Origin: CAYJLF01 sp964371055
GTDB taxonomy: Bacteria > Eisenbacteria > RBG-16-71-46 > CAIMUX01
NCBI GenBank assembly: GCA_964371055.1
Contig: CAYJLF010000013.1
Coordinates: forward strand, 62,001 to 126,000
DNA length: 64,000 bases
Direction of reading: 5' to 3'
Both the position numbers and the translations under genes were made by a program. Below the pieces are notes generated by a model. That model did not search any database and was not told where the DNA came from. It was given only the letters and a program-made list of their open reading frames with translations. Within the stretch, counting starts at the first letter, position 1; each line of letters starts with the position of its first letter. Shown piece by piece: positions 42,501 to 55,358 of the stretch.

Positions 42501-43893
42501 GCTGCTGAGCCACGAGTACATCTTCCGCAATTCGCCGCGAGCCGGGTTCGAGGATGCGCTGCGCGTCCGGAACAACGAGCGCCCGTTCGTCTTCATGGGC
42601 TTCGGGTGCCACGTGGCCGACTTTGCGCGGGAGGACGAGGAGACCGTTGGCGACAGCATGGGCGAGAGGATGCTCTTTCTGGAGGACCGGCGCGGGAACA
42701 TCGCCTGCCTCGGGTCGACCGCCTACGAGTGGATCGATCGAACGGAGTGGCTGAACCTGGCCGTGCTGCGCGCCTGGTTCGAGGATCCGCCGCGGGACGA
42801 GGAGGGAAACCCCCGCTGGGTCCTGGGGGAGATCATCAGCGCGGGCAAGGCGCGCCTCACCGCTTCGGACTACACGAACGACCTCAACACGACGTACAAC
42901 CTCATCGGTGATCCGTCGATGCCGATGGAGATGGCGCCGCCCCGCCTCTCCCTCTTCGTCAACTGCACGCCCGGCGACGAGGGGTGCGAACCCTGGGCGG
43001 GCGGCCGTCTCGAGGCGGAGGCGGAGAGCGACACGGCGAGGATCCACCTGCGCCTGCGCGATGAGACCGGCATCCGCGCGATCGAGATTCGGGACGAGGT
43101 CGGGCTGGTCGATCCCTCGGAGTACCGGTTCGACGCCGATCCGGAGTACCCGGATGATCCCACGCGACGGGTCCTGGTCTATGCCCGGCCGCTCACCGTC
43201 CCGGAGGAGGATTACACGATCGAGATCACGGCCCGGGACGGGAACGGGCAGACGCGCGCGGTCTCGCTGTCGGTCGAACTGGCCGCCGTCTTCCGCGTTC
43301 GTTCCGGCGGAGTCCTGCGCCCCGTCCAGCCGGACGTCGTGATTGAACCGGGGGACTCGGTCTTTGTCGAAGCGATCAGTCCGGTCGATCTCGAGGCGTC
43401 GGACCTGGAACTCTGGCTCGACGATGAGCCGCTCCTCCGGGGAGGCGAACCCAGCGCGGGCGGGTTCCGCGCCTGGGAGCTCCGGTCCGTTATGACCGAG
43501 CTCTCGGAGGGGACGCACCGCCTGCGTCTGCTGGTGCGGCGCCCCGATCACTCTTTCGCGGAGCGCGCCGCTTCGTTCCAGGGACCGGGCGCCGATCGGA
43601 CCGATCTTCTCCACGTCTACAACTTCCCCAATCCGTTCACCGGGGAGACGCGGGTGATCTACCGGCTGAACCGCAGTGGAGTGGCGGCGAAGGTCTCGGT
43701 CTTCACGCTCGCCGGCCGGCGGATCTGGAGCGCGGATGGCCCGGCCCTGGCGAATGACAACGAGATTGCCTGGGACGGGCGGGATGCGGATGGAGATCCG
43801 GTGGCCAACGGCGTCTATCTGTACAAGCTCGAGATCCAGACCTCGGAGGGTAAGACGATCAGCCGGGTCGAGCGCATGGCCCGCGCCCGCTGA
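39526..43893 (+). CDS. Gingipain-type (C25) secreted cysteine protease with FlgD-like C-terminal domain
   Basis: 1455 aa; AGGGGAGAG before ATG 39526. Signal peptide LPALGLLLTGSAAASG. Residues about 20-260 form a propeptide-like N-terminal region. The C25 catalytic domain is near 670-1130: YLRYLFRARATSPSYLLLVG, MHVGRLPVGTEAELTEVV, YQGHANSTLLSHE with the candidate catalytic His near 986, and FMGFGCHVADFA with the candidate catalytic Cys near 1027. It ends with Ig-like domains and a FlgD/type IX-like tail (NFPNPFTGETRVIY, EIAWDGRDADGDPVANGVYL). PorU-like sortases share this fold, so a processing role in secretion is as possible as a degradative one. Confidence 0.88.
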   Translation: MIPRPALRASMLPALGLLLTGSAAASGDPVRLLRSDATEVRLEVVAPAPVPGPEADGFATWEIVDQAFRAGDWGRVLEPGAPDLPFASFLLGIPPGTRPVLQVEAEDAVLLPGPAPRPVPRSEILVGEDGLPVQIAHPAREEKAWSAPYPRVPAELGEPGTLRHLDVVPVRVYPYRWDPAAGAIRFARRLAISVRFVPDEQKAVAAARLAAPGAEPAGWERIYRQSVLNADQALAWRRTPAHWRATTGAAARRSAAEGGEFRIPVTRSDLYRVSYERLAAAGWDAPGAPIYGLALVERFFDETRLDDPFVEQPVPILARDLNRDGAFGPGDDFLFIGLNAWDRLHPPARDRRYGREHAYFLSLRAEGGLRFPERESHLGQTGLPVETAGNWSQRFEEEAILMIPGVDGTDGDQPYAPELGVEAIRQDHYLWFGGDGGDENNASYRTRFTLPGMTEVTGLTVALQRFRQPSGAATAHVTLSSGPTDGAPVALPGMPLLISYRNRHVYRATGADLLQGGVTVVPGSNTFRMAMPIDQAAAALDWLEWSYRRDLLAEDRRLAFRTGALTGAREFHLLNFGTADTTGADRLLLFDLSDSARTTTEEGPLLLTWQPSQYQEGVLKVQVDFGPTPREETLLAVSPARAREPESIRRVGEDDLTIPPGADEDLIAILHPDFAMGIGPLLQQRRDQGLTVRPVLIGDVVDQFNGGRPGPVAIRNYLRYLFRARATSPSYLLLVGDASEDFGNHLTSSSVNFVPTQTIFSDAYSEQGPELVSCDYWFVDRLSELGERFDYAPDMHVGRLPVGTEAELTEVVRKIVRYAEFRPDDSWRARGLFVADDEFSSTIGFGGGYFFRGDQLNTPRRTNESRFRWTAWEGKKLIHEAAGFTDFEVDSFFTAVYMDTVAGSWSTNGNPVDLRRCRTNTADCPAYRCPIDPGQANYCLSTGDDIVYADFLYQNWWADNYDYGQLKVKPLLTDAWSRGYLFVSYQGHANSTLLSHEYIFRNSPRAGFEDALRVRNNERPFVFMGFGCHVADFAREDEETVGDSMGERMLFLEDRRGNIACLGSTAYEWIDRTEWLNLAVLRAWFEDPPRDEEGNPRWVLGEIISAGKARLTASDYTNDLNTTYNLIGDPSMPMEMAPPRLSLFVNCTPGDEGCEPWAGGRLEAEAESDTARIHLRLRDETGIRAIEIRDEVGLVDPSEYRFDADPEYPDDPTRRVLVYARPLTVPEEDYTIEITARDGNGQTRAVSLSVELAAVFRVRSGGVLRPVQPDVVIEPGDSVFVEAISPVDLEASDLELWLDDEPLLRGGEPSAGGFRAWELRSVMTELSEGTHRLRLLVRRPDHSFAERAASFQGPGADRTDLLHVYNFPNPFTGETRVIYRLNRSGVAAKVSVFTLAGRRIWSADGPALANDNEIAWDGRDADGDPVANGVYLYKLEIQTSEGKTISRVERMARAR

Positions 43894-43949
43894 GCGCGAG
43901 GCGCTGCACGCGGCCGGCCGCGTAGGCCCGGGCGGAGGTGAGGCCAGAG

Positions 43950-46547
<2,598 letters not shown>

Positions 46548-46588
46548 CAGGGGCCGCGGGCGAGGGGCCGCGAAGAGGGCGCTGCCGG

Positions 46589-47887
46589 CTAGGTTCCGTC
46601 TCCGCTGAACCGGACCTGGTTCTTCCCGCGCGCTTTCGCCTCGAGGAGCAGCCGGTTGGCCCCATTCCACAGATCGCGCACGGTCCGGCCGGCCGAAGGA
46701 TAGAGCGTTCCGCCGATCGAAACCGTCACCCGCTCCGCCACGTTGCCCCCGTCCAGGCTGCGCAGGGTGAGCGGTTCATCCGCCACCGCCGTGCGCAGGC
46801 GCTCCGCGATCAAGCGCGCTTCGTCGAGCGGCACCGGGGGGGAGAGGATGGCCGCGAATTCCTCGCCGCCGTAGCGGGCCAGGGTGTCGGTGTGGCGGAG
46901 CGCCGCCTTCAGCACGCAGGCGACCGTCGCCAGCACCCGGTCCCCGCCGTCGTAGCCGTAGCGGGTATTGAACGACTTGAAGTCGTCGACGTCGACGATG
47001 AGGAGAGCCAACGACTGCGAACGTCGGTCGGCCACCGCGATCTCGCGCTCCAGCTGCTCTTCGAAGTAGGAACGGTTGTAGATGCCGGTGAGGAAGTCGT
47101 AGAAGATCAGCCCCTGAAGCCGGATGCTGCTGGTGATCAGCCCCTGGAAGTGTTGCGCCACCAGATGGGCCAGTGCGATGCGTTCGCGCGTGAAATGCTC
47201 CCGGTCCGGGTGGCGCTGCCAGAGAATGCCGCGCCATCCGGTGGCGTCGTCCCCCAGGCCCTCGATCAGCAACGATCCGTCCTTCCCGAGGTCGGGGAAG
47301 AGCAGCAGGCGATCGCGCTGCCGCGCGAGGCGCTCGAGATCGGACGCCGGCACCGGAAGTCCGTTGGTGAGAGGCGGCGCGGGCCAGTCCTCCCCCGGCG
47401 GCGTTTCGATCGCCTGCAGAGAGGCGCTCCCGACCGGGACGAGTTCCTGCAGAGTCCGTTCGAGGTTCAAGACGAGGTCGCGCGGCGTCATCACCCGGTC
47501 CTGCGAGACGAGACCGGCCTGGATGGCGAGGAGGCCCTGGACTTCGTGGTAGCGAAACCCCCCACGCGTCGCCGGGTCGAGCGGCAGGGGGATGGTGCGG
47601 GCGCCGGGTGGCTTGGGATGGAGCGGGATCCGGAGGCGGATGCGGATCTTTCGCTCGGGATCACGCAGCCGCAGGATCTCGTGCGTACCGACCCGGGAGC
47701 GTTCCAGGACCTCGAGGCACCCGCGATCGACGAGGGCGTCCAGCAGCGACCGAGTCGCCTGTTCGACCTCGGTCGGGTTCGGGTCGGCCAGGACCCGCTC
47801 CACCAGAGACTGCTCCTCCCAGGTCAGGGGAGCGGACGCGATCACTTCCCGGAGGAACTCGCTGTATGGAATGGGGATACGCTTCAA
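46589..47887 (-). CDS. Diguanylate cyclase (GGDEF) with unusual N-terminal region
   Basis: Makes cyclic di-GMP. 432 aa. C-terminal GGDEF domain from about residue 265: FYDFLTGIYNRSYFEEQLER, LLIVDVDDFKSFNTRYGYDG, ARYGGEEFAAIL with an intact active site near 339, and VTVSIGGTLYPSAG. No RxxD inhibitory site is seen ahead of GGEEF. Residues 1-260 have no membrane segment; part (near 150-250) could be GAF-like. Start TTG 47887. Cytosolic; input signal unknown. Confidence 0.9.
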   Translation of the reverse strand: MKRIPIPYSEFLREVIASAPLTWEEQSLVERVLADPNPTEVEQATRSLLDALVDRGCLEVLERSRVGTHEILRLRDPERKIRIRLRIPLHPKPPGARTIPLPLDPATRGGFRYHEVQGLLAIQAGLVSQDRVMTPRDLVLNLERTLQELVPVGSASLQAIETPPGEDWPAPPLTNGLPVPASDLERLARQRDRLLLFPDLGKDGSLLIEGLGDDATGWRGILWQRHPDREHFTRERIALAHLVAQHFQGLITSSIRLQGLIFYDFLTGIYNRSYFEEQLEREIAVADRRSQSLALLIVDVDDFKSFNTRYGYDGGDRVLATVACVLKAALRHTDTLARYGGEEFAAILSPPVPLDEARLIAERLRTAVADEPLTLRSLDGGNVAERVTVSIGGTLYPSAGRTVRDLWNGANRLLLEAKARGKNQVRFSGDGT

Positions 47888-47947
47888 GATGGACCGCTTT
47901 CCTTCAACGGCTGTCCGATCCCCGAGCGCCTCGCTCGGACGTATCCA

Positions 47948-47976
47948 AAGATACCACCCCAGGGCCCTTCTCTCAA
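47948..47976 (-). promoter_or_regulatory. Promoter for the diguanylate cyclase gene
   Basis: Minus strand: TTGAGA, 17 bases, TATCTT, about 55 bases before TTG 47887. Confidence 0.6.
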
Positions 47977-48053
47977 GATACGAAGCGGTTCCGCTGATTC
48001 CGGTTTGACCGATCCTTTGCGCCGGCGCGTCGCCCGGCCGGCGGGGTCCGTGG

Positions 48054-48083
48054 TTGACAGTGCGGAGCCCGGAAGTCTACTCT
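48054..48083 (+). promoter_or_regulatory. Promoter for the small secreted gene
   Basis: TTGACA, 18 bases, TACTCT, about 60 bases before ATG 48145. Confidence 0.6.
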
Positions 48084-48144
48084 CAGCTTGGGGTACAGAT
48101 CTCCCATGGGTCGCCGGACTCTCCGCCGGCGGCCGGAGGTTGAC

Positions 48145-48486
48145 ATGTCTCGCTCGAAGTTCTTCCACATCGCGTCCCTGATCGCAGTGTTGCTCTACCT
48201 GGGGCTCGGCTCGAGCGCGTCGGCGACGACGGCGTGGAGCGACCCGGGTGCCGGCACACCTTCGATCGGTATCGATGATCCGCAATTCGGCACCGGAGGC
48301 GGAGGCGATGGCTGCGGTGACCCCGACGAATTCGGGATCTACTCGCGCCCCGCGCCGCCGATCGATCCGGAGCTGGAACTGGCGCCATCGGACCGAGAGA
48401 AGTCCAACGACAAGAGTCCGAGCGGCGAGGCGTCCGCGTTCTTCTGGCTGACGCTGTCGCGGTGGCTCGGGTTGGCCGGGTTGTAG
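48145..48486 (+). CDS. Small secreted protein with hydrophobic C-terminus, unknown function
   Basis: 113 aa; GGAGG 6 bases before ATG 48145. Signal peptide near residues 5-28 (FFHIASLIAVLLYLGLGSSA). The mature part is acidic and Gly/Pro rich (DDPQFGTGGGGDGCGDPDE, PPIDPELELAPSDREKSND) and ends in SAFFWLTLSRWLGLAGL, which could sit in a membrane. It lies just before a sigma-54 activator gene, which may or may not share its transcript. Confidence 0.6.
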   Translation: MSRSKFFHIASLIAVLLYLGLGSSASATTAWSDPGAGTPSIGIDDPQFGTGGGGDGCGDPDEFGIYSRPAPPIDPELELAPSDREKSNDKSPSGEASAFFWLTLSRWLGLAGL

Positions 48487-48545
48487 GGATACAAGCAGAT
48501 CAGGGGGGATGAGGGCGGCAAGGTTGGGTAAAGCCGCCCCACCTG

Positions 48546-51500
48546 ATGGAACGCAGGGAAGAAAGCGATCCCGCACGGCCCCACGGGCCCGGGAGTCTTG
48601 ATCGCGGGGCGGAGGCCGCGCCGCCGCGCCGGCGGACGGCGGTTGCCCCGGAGTTGGGCACGATCGATCTCCTTCTGCGCGCGGGCGATTACGGCCAGGC
48701 TTGGGAAGATTGCCGCCGCCTGCTGCGCGAGCCGGACTTCTCCGATCATCCCGGCCTGGTGCGGCGCACGGCCTACAGCCTCGACAAGCTGGGGCGCTTC
48801 GAAGATGTTCGGGCGCTGTTAGAGCCGTTCCTGGCCGAAGCGCCCGTGCCGGACGAACTCGGCGAACGCGAGGAACTGGCGCGTTGCCGCCTCATCCTGG
48901 GGAAAGTTCTCCACGAGCTTGGACGGCTGGCGGAGGCGGAGGCGCAGGGGCATCTGGCGCTGTCGACGCTCCGCGACGATGCCACGGGACCCGAGGCCGG
49001 ATTCGTGCACAACCTGCTCGGCACGATCCGCTTCCGGCAGGGTGAGGCCGACGAGGCCCGCACCCACTTCCGCGCCGCGCTCGATCATTTCCGCTCCCGC
49101 GGCGATGTCACCAATCTCGCCCTCGCCTACATCAATCTCGGACATGTGCACAAGTCGCGCTGCGAGTGGGATCGCGCCGTCGAGCACTACAACGCCGCCT
49201 ACTACCTGCGGGCGACCGAGGGGGAATTCCAGGACCAGGGAGCGATCCTGCAGAACCTGGCTCTGGTCCAGCTCAAGCTGGGGCGGTACGAGGAAGCGCA
49301 AGGGCACCTCGAGACGAGCCTGCGTCAGGCGCGGAACCTCGGGTCCCGCGCTCGCGTTCTCCGTTCTCACCTGGCGCTGGCGCTGCTCGGCCGGGAGATG
49401 TGGGACCTGAAGTTGATGCGGCAGCATCTGGAGGCCGCGCAGACGGAGTCAGGTTCGCCGCCGCCCGGACGCGACGGTTGCCTCCTGGTGATGGAAGCGG
49501 CGTATCTCGCTCGCTTCGAGGGTCGGGTGGACGATGCGGAGCGGCAGGCGGAGGATCTGCGGGCGCGCGTGGAGAGCCTGGCCGCGCGGGGCGACCTGAT
49601 GGTCGAGTCTCTCCTGCTCGATGGCAGCCTGGCGCTGGATCGCGGGGACGCCCCGACCGCGGAGCACAGCTATCGACGCGCGCGGGAATTGGCGCACGCG
49701 GATCTCGACCGCTTCGAGGAGACCAAGGCGCTGCTCGGCCTGGCCGAAGTGGCGATCCGCGCCCGTCACACCGAGGAGGCGGAGCGCACCTGCCAGATGC
49801 TGGCGGAACGGCTCGTCTCCGGCGGAGAACAGCCGATGCTGGCGCGGGTGCACCTGCTTCGGGGCCGCATCGCGCTGGAATTGCGGGCCGACCCCGAAGA
49901 GGCGCTCGGTTGGTTCCGCCGCGCGCGCGACCTGTGGCGGCGCCTCGTGCTGCCGCGGCAGGAGACTCTGGCCGACCTGCGCATGGCGGCGTCGCTCCTC
50001 GCGCTGGGCCGGGCCGGAGAGGCGGCTGCGCTGGCCCAGGCGGCTCGGGAGCGGCTGGCGGGTGGAGTGGACGTCCCGTTCGGAACCGCGGCCGAACTCG
50101 CGGCGCTCGAGGAGACGTTGCGGGAACGGCTGGCCCATCCACCGTCGCCCGGCATCGACGGGGGCCGCGCTTTCGCCCGCATGGAGGAGCTCGTCTCGTC
50201 TGACGCCGGGGTCGGTGAGAAGCTGCGCGGCGTCCTTCTCCTGATCATCGAGGCGCTCTCGGCCGAAGGCGGATTCGTGGCGCGCAGCCTGGAGTCGGGG
50301 CTCGAGGTCGTCTCCTCGGCGTCGATGGGCCGACTGCAGGGTCGCAGGACATGGTCGCGGAGCGCGCTCGGGCTCGGTGAGGTCGTCGAGCCGACCGTGG
50401 TGAAACATCCTCCCACTTCCGGTGCGGGGGCTTCCAGCGAGGACTCGTCCGCCCCGGCGCTGGTGTGGCCGATCACGTTCTTCGGCCGACCGCACCTGGT
50501 CTGGGTCGAGCGGCGCGAGGCCGGCCGAGTCGGCTGGGGGCGCGCCGAACTCGACTACGGGATGGTGCTCCTGGCGGAGGCGAGCCGCGGCCTGCGCCCG
50601 CTCGTTCCCCTCGGCGGGGTCGACGACGGAGGCCTCGAGGGGTCGGTCCATCTCGCGGATGTGATCACGCAGAACCACAGGATGCACTCGATCCTGGAGC
50701 TGATCCGGCGGGTGGCCGACAGCGACCTGACCGTGCTGCTGCAAGGAGAGACCGGAACCGGCAAGAAGCTACTGGCCGAAGTCCTCCACCGCGCCAGCGA
50801 TCGCCGGGACCGGGCGTTTGTCACGGTCGATTGCGCGGCCCTGACCGACAGCCTCCTCGAGAGCGAGCTCTTCGGCCACCGCAAGGGGGCTTTCACCGGG
50901 GCCACCTCTGATCGCGTCGGTCTGCTCGAGGAAGGGAACGGAGGGACGGTCTTCCTCGATGAAATCGACAAGTCGGGTCTCTCGGTGCAGCGACGGCTGC
51001 TCCACATGCTCGATTCGGGCGAGGTGCGGCCGGTCGGAGCGACCGGGTACAAGCGGCTCGACGTCCGCGTCGTCTGCGCCACGAGTTGTCCCGACCTGCG
51101 CCAGGAGGTGGCGGAGGGGCGCTTCCTCAAGGATCTCTTCTACCGGCTGAATGACATCTCGATCGTCGTGCCACCGCTGCGCGAGCGGCCGGACGACGTC
51201 GCGCTCCTGGCGGAGTGGTTCGTCGAACGGTTCGCCGCGCGCCTCGGGCGGAAGATCGCGGGAGTCACGCCCGCCTTCCATGCGGCGCTGGCGTCCCACG
51301 CCTGGCCGGGCAACGTCCGGGAACTGGAGAAGGCGATCCGGCGCGCGATCACCCTGGCCGATGACGGAGGCTTCCTGGTACCGGACCTGCTCCCGTCGGC
51401 CGTGCTGGAGTCGTCCGGCAGCGGGGACGGCGCGGTCGGCGGATCGCTGCATGATCGGTTGGAACGATACGAGCGCGGGCTTTTGATCGAGGCCCTGGAC

Positions 51501-51614
51501 CGCCATGCCTGGAACAAGAGCCGGGCGGCGGTCGAGCTCGGCCTCTCACGCCGGGGGTTGAAGAACAAGATCGAAAGGTACAGACTGGACAGGCGCCGTT
51601 CCCGGAGGCGGTAA
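48546..51614 (+). CDS. Sigma-54-dependent transcriptional activator with TPR sensor region
   Basis: 1022 aa. Residues about 35-520 are TPR-like helices (GFVHNLLGTIRFRQGEADEA, LALAYINLGHVHKSRCEWDR, GRYEEAQGHLETSLRQAR). A GAF-like region lies near 540-690. The AAA+ domain spans about 700-935: Walker A QGETGTGKKLLAEVLHRA, GAFTGA sigma-54 contact loop near 781, GGTVFLDEIDKS, FRLNDISIVVPPLRERPDD-type arginine finger, AWPGNVRELEKAIRRA. A Fis-type HTH ends the protein (AWNKSRAAVELGLSRRGLKN). No receiver domain is present, so input is probably protein or ligand binding. Start ATG 48546 has a weak ribosome site and may be wrong. Confidence 0.9.
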   Translation: MERREESDPARPHGPGSLDRGAEAAPPRRRTAVAPELGTIDLLLRAGDYGQAWEDCRRLLREPDFSDHPGLVRRTAYSLDKLGRFEDVRALLEPFLAEAPVPDELGEREELARCRLILGKVLHELGRLAEAEAQGHLALSTLRDDATGPEAGFVHNLLGTIRFRQGEADEARTHFRAALDHFRSRGDVTNLALAYINLGHVHKSRCEWDRAVEHYNAAYYLRATEGEFQDQGAILQNLALVQLKLGRYEEAQGHLETSLRQARNLGSRARVLRSHLALALLGREMWDLKLMRQHLEAAQTESGSPPPGRDGCLLVMEAAYLARFEGRVDDAERQAEDLRARVESLAARGDLMVESLLLDGSLALDRGDAPTAEHSYRRARELAHADLDRFEETKALLGLAEVAIRARHTEEAERTCQMLAERLVSGGEQPMLARVHLLRGRIALELRADPEEALGWFRRARDLWRRLVLPRQETLADLRMAASLLALGRAGEAAALAQAARERLAGGVDVPFGTAAELAALEETLRERLAHPPSPGIDGGRAFARMEELVSSDAGVGEKLRGVLLLIIEALSAEGGFVARSLESGLEVVSSASMGRLQGRRTWSRSALGLGEVVEPTVVKHPPTSGAGASSEDSSAPALVWPITFFGRPHLVWVERREAGRVGWGRAELDYGMVLLAEASRGLRPLVPLGGVDDGGLEGSVHLADVITQNHRMHSILELIRRVADSDLTVLLQGETGTGKKLLAEVLHRASDRRDRAFVTVDCAALTDSLLESELFGHRKGAFTGATSDRVGLLEEGNGGTVFLDEIDKSGLSVQRRLLHMLDSGEVRPVGATGYKRLDVRVVCATSCPDLRQEVAEGRFLKDLFYRLNDISIVVPPLRERPDDVALLAEWFVERFAARLGRKIAGVTPAFHAALASHAWPGNVRELEKAIRRAITLADDGGFLVPDLLPSAVLESSGSGDGAVGGSLHDRLERYERGLLIEALDRHAWNKSRAAVELGLSRRGLKNKIERYRLDRRRSRRR

Positions 51615-51671
51615 GGCCGGCCCGCGGAGTGGGAGGGCGGCGATCTCCCCGGCCGGTCACGGGGAATCAAA

Positions 51672-51696
51672 CCAGCGGCAGCTGGACTTCTTTTTT
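51672..51696 (+). terminator. Hairpin terminator after the sigma-54 activator gene
   Basis: CCAGC, loop GGCA, GCTGG, followed within 3 bases by TTCTTTTTT. It lies between the activator and the PtsN-like gene. Confidence 0.6.
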
Positions 51697-51727
51697 GGGG
51701 CCGGGATGCTTTTGTCCGGCGGGAACA

Positions 51728-52192
51728 ATGAGCCTGGGCGAACTACTGCGGGAGGACTGCGTCCTCCTCGACCTGACAGTGGCCGACAAGGCCGAGCTGG
51801 TGCGGTGCATGGTCGAGCGACTGGCCCGCGCGGGCCTGGTGGCCGAGGTATCCCCGGTGGCCCATGCCCTGCTCGAGCGGGAGCGGGTCATGAGCACCGG
51901 GATCGGCGGAGGCGTCGCCATCCCCCATGCTCAGAGCCCGGCCGTCGAAGCGCTGGCGGTCGCGCTGGCGCGGGTCCCGGAAGGCATCGACTTCGCCTCT
52001 CTCGATGAGAAGCCGGTCCGGCTCATCTTCATGATCGTCGGCCCCGAGGAGAGGGGCGGCTTCATCCGGATCCTCGCGCGCATCTCGCGGCTGCTCTATT
52101 CGGGCGATCTGCAGAGCCGGTTGCTCGCCGTCGAGAACCCGGCGGCGGCCGTTCGCGTCATCCGCGAGGAGGAAGACCGGCTCCGTGGCTGA
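51728..52192 (+). CDS. PTS EIIA(Ntr)/PtsN-like regulatory protein
   Basis: 154 aa single EIIA type-2 domain: SLGELLREDCVLLDLTVADK, ALLERERVMSTGIGGGVAIP followed by His, the phosphorylation site, and FMIVGPEERGGFIRILARIS. In other bacteria PtsN is phosphorylated by EINtr/NPr and tunes nitrogen, potassium and envelope-stress responses. It follows a sigma-54 activator, echoing the rpoN-ptsN linkage of proteobacteria. ATG 51728 has a poor Shine-Dalgarno. Overlaps the next gene by 8 bases. Confidence 0.88.
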   Translation: MSLGELLREDCVLLDLTVADKAELVRCMVERLARAGLVAEVSPVAHALLERERVMSTGIGGGVAIPHAQSPAVEALAVALARVPEGIDFASLDEKPVRLIFMIVGPEERGGFIRILARISRLLYSGDLQSRLLAVENPAAAVRVIREEEDRLRG

Positions 52193-52616
52193 GCGCGGCG
52201 GGGGTTCCGGCGAGGTCCGGCGGGTCCTGTCCGCCTGGTTGCCGGTGCTTCTGCTCGAGGCGGCGGTGCTCTTCGTCTCGAGCCGGCCGGGGTTGACCGC
52301 GCCGGCCACGATTCCGCATCTGGACAAGGCGGCCCACCTCTTCGAGTATGCGTTGCTCGGGGGGCTGATCCACCGCGCCTGGCGCGTGACGGGGCGATCG
52401 CGACGGTGGGCGTGGGTGGTCTCGATCCTCCTGGTTGCGCTTTTGGCCGCCGGGGACGAGAGGATGCAGGCGATGGTGCCGGGCCGGGACTCGAGTCCCG
52501 GCGACTGGCTGGCCGACCTGCTCGGCGGGATCGCGGGAAACTGGGGGGCAGCGCGCTGGTTGGATCGGCGCCCGGCCCCCGCGAGGGTCGCGGCGTGGCC
52601 GCGGCGGGAAGGGTAG
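52185..52616 (+). CDS. VanZ-like membrane protein
   Basis: 143 aa; GTG 52185 inside the end of the PtsN-like gene. Helices VLSAWLPVLLLEAAVLFVS, HLFEYALLGGLIHRAW and WVVSILLVALLAAGDERMQ. The pattern SSRPG...PHLDKAAHLFEYALLG and DERMQAMVPGRDSSPGDWLADLLGG is that of VanZ-like proteins. Function generally unknown; some members alter sensitivity to lipid-II-binding antibiotics. Confidence 0.85.
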   Translation: MAERGGGSGEVRRVLSAWLPVLLLEAAVLFVSSRPGLTAPATIPHLDKAAHLFEYALLGGLIHRAWRVTGRSRRWAWVVSILLVALLAAGDERMQAMVPGRDSSPGDWLADLLGGIAGNWGAARWLDRRPAPARVAAWPRREG

Positions 52617-52626
52617 GGACGACGGC

Positions 52627-54423
<1,797 letters not shown>

Positions 54424-54458
54424 TGCGCGCCCCCCTGGGTGCGCGGGAGCATGCTGAC

Positions 54459-55229
54459 ATGAGCGGACCATCGGAGGAGGCGCGGATCGCGCTCTTCATC
54501 GACTTCGAGAACATCGCCCTGGGGCTGAAGGGGCGCAAGAGCAAGAGCTGGGACATCCACCGGATCCTCGAGCGGTTGTTGGAGAAGGGACGGATCATCG
54601 CGAAGCGATCCTATGCCGACTGGACCCGTTACTCCGAGTACCGGGAGGCGCTGCACGAGGCCGCCATCGAGCTGATCGAGGTGCCGAAGCGCAGCCAGAC
54701 CGGAAAGAACTCCGCGGACATCCGGCTGGTCGTGGACGCGCTCGACCTCTGCTACACGAAGGAGCACCTCGACACCTTCGTCATCGTCTCCGGCGACAGC
54801 GACTTCTCGCCGCTGGTCAGCAAGCTGAAGGAGAACAACAAGCGGGTGATCGGCGTCGGCCTCCGGGACGCGACGTCCGCGCTCCTGGCGGACAACTGCG
54901 ACGAGTTCCTCTTCTACGAGGACCTCGGTTCGCCGGCCGAAACGCGCCGGGCGGAGAAGGGGGGACCGGCGCCGACGAAGAAACAGGAGGCGTTCGACCT
55001 GCTGCTCGATTCGATCGAGGCGCTGCTCCGCGAGAACAAGGACATTCTCTGGAGCTCGATGATCAAGGACACCATCAAGCGGAAGAAGCCGGCCTTCAGC
55101 GAGAACGCTTACGGCTACCGCACGTTCAGCGAGCTGTTGGAGGATGCCGCCCGGACCGGACTGATCCAGATCACCCGCGACACCAAGTCGGGCGGGACCT
55201 ACGTTGTGACCGAGGTCCGCTTCCCGTAG
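54459..55229 (+). CDS. NYN (PIN-like) RNase domain with OST-HTH/LOTUS-like C-terminus
   Basis: 256 aa. NYN core: ARIALFIDFENIALGLKGR with the first Asp, NSADIRLVVDALDLC, and TFVIVSGDSDFSPLVSKLKE with the conserved SGDSD. The C-terminal 75 residues (FDLLLDSIEALLRENKDILW, YGYRTFSELLEDA) match the OST-HTH/LOTUS RNA-binding fold often joined to NYN. Probably an RNA-processing enzyme; target unknown. ATG 54459 has GGGAG 9 bases upstream; ATG 54423, overlapping the aspS stop by one base, would add 12 residues. Confidence 0.88.
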   Translation: MSGPSEEARIALFIDFENIALGLKGRKSKSWDIHRILERLLEKGRIIAKRSYADWTRYSEYREALHEAAIELIEVPKRSQTGKNSADIRLVVDALDLCYTKEHLDTFVIVSGDSDFSPLVSKLKENNKRVIGVGLRDATSALLADNCDEFLFYEDLGSPAETRRAEKGGPAPTKKQEAFDLLLDSIEALLRENKDILWSSMIKDTIKRKKPAFSENAYGYRTFSELLEDAARTGLIQITRDTKSGGTYVVTEVRFP

Positions 55230-55287
55230 GGGGAACCCGGGAAGGCGGGGCGTGGTTCTGGCTCGGGGGTGGCGGCGCGCACACGGC

Positions 55288-55317
55288 TTGGCCGCGACCG
55301 GGATCGGGTGCTACCAT
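55288..55317 (+). promoter_or_regulatory. Promoter for the two-lipoprotein operon
   Basis: TTGGCC, 18 bases, TACCAT, 42 bases before ATG 55359. Confidence 0.5.
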
Positions 55318-55358
55318 CGGCCGGTCAGGGTCAGGTGGCGTGGAAGGAGGATTCACGG

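Noticed and set aside
40966..43614. An 882-codon minus-strand frame within the C25 protease
   Set aside because: Shadow of the protease; low-complexity Arg/Glu/Gln content and no start context.
52193..52626. Possible T-box upstream of aspS
   Set aside because: The stretch is filled by the VanZ-like gene and has no T-box core or antiterminator.
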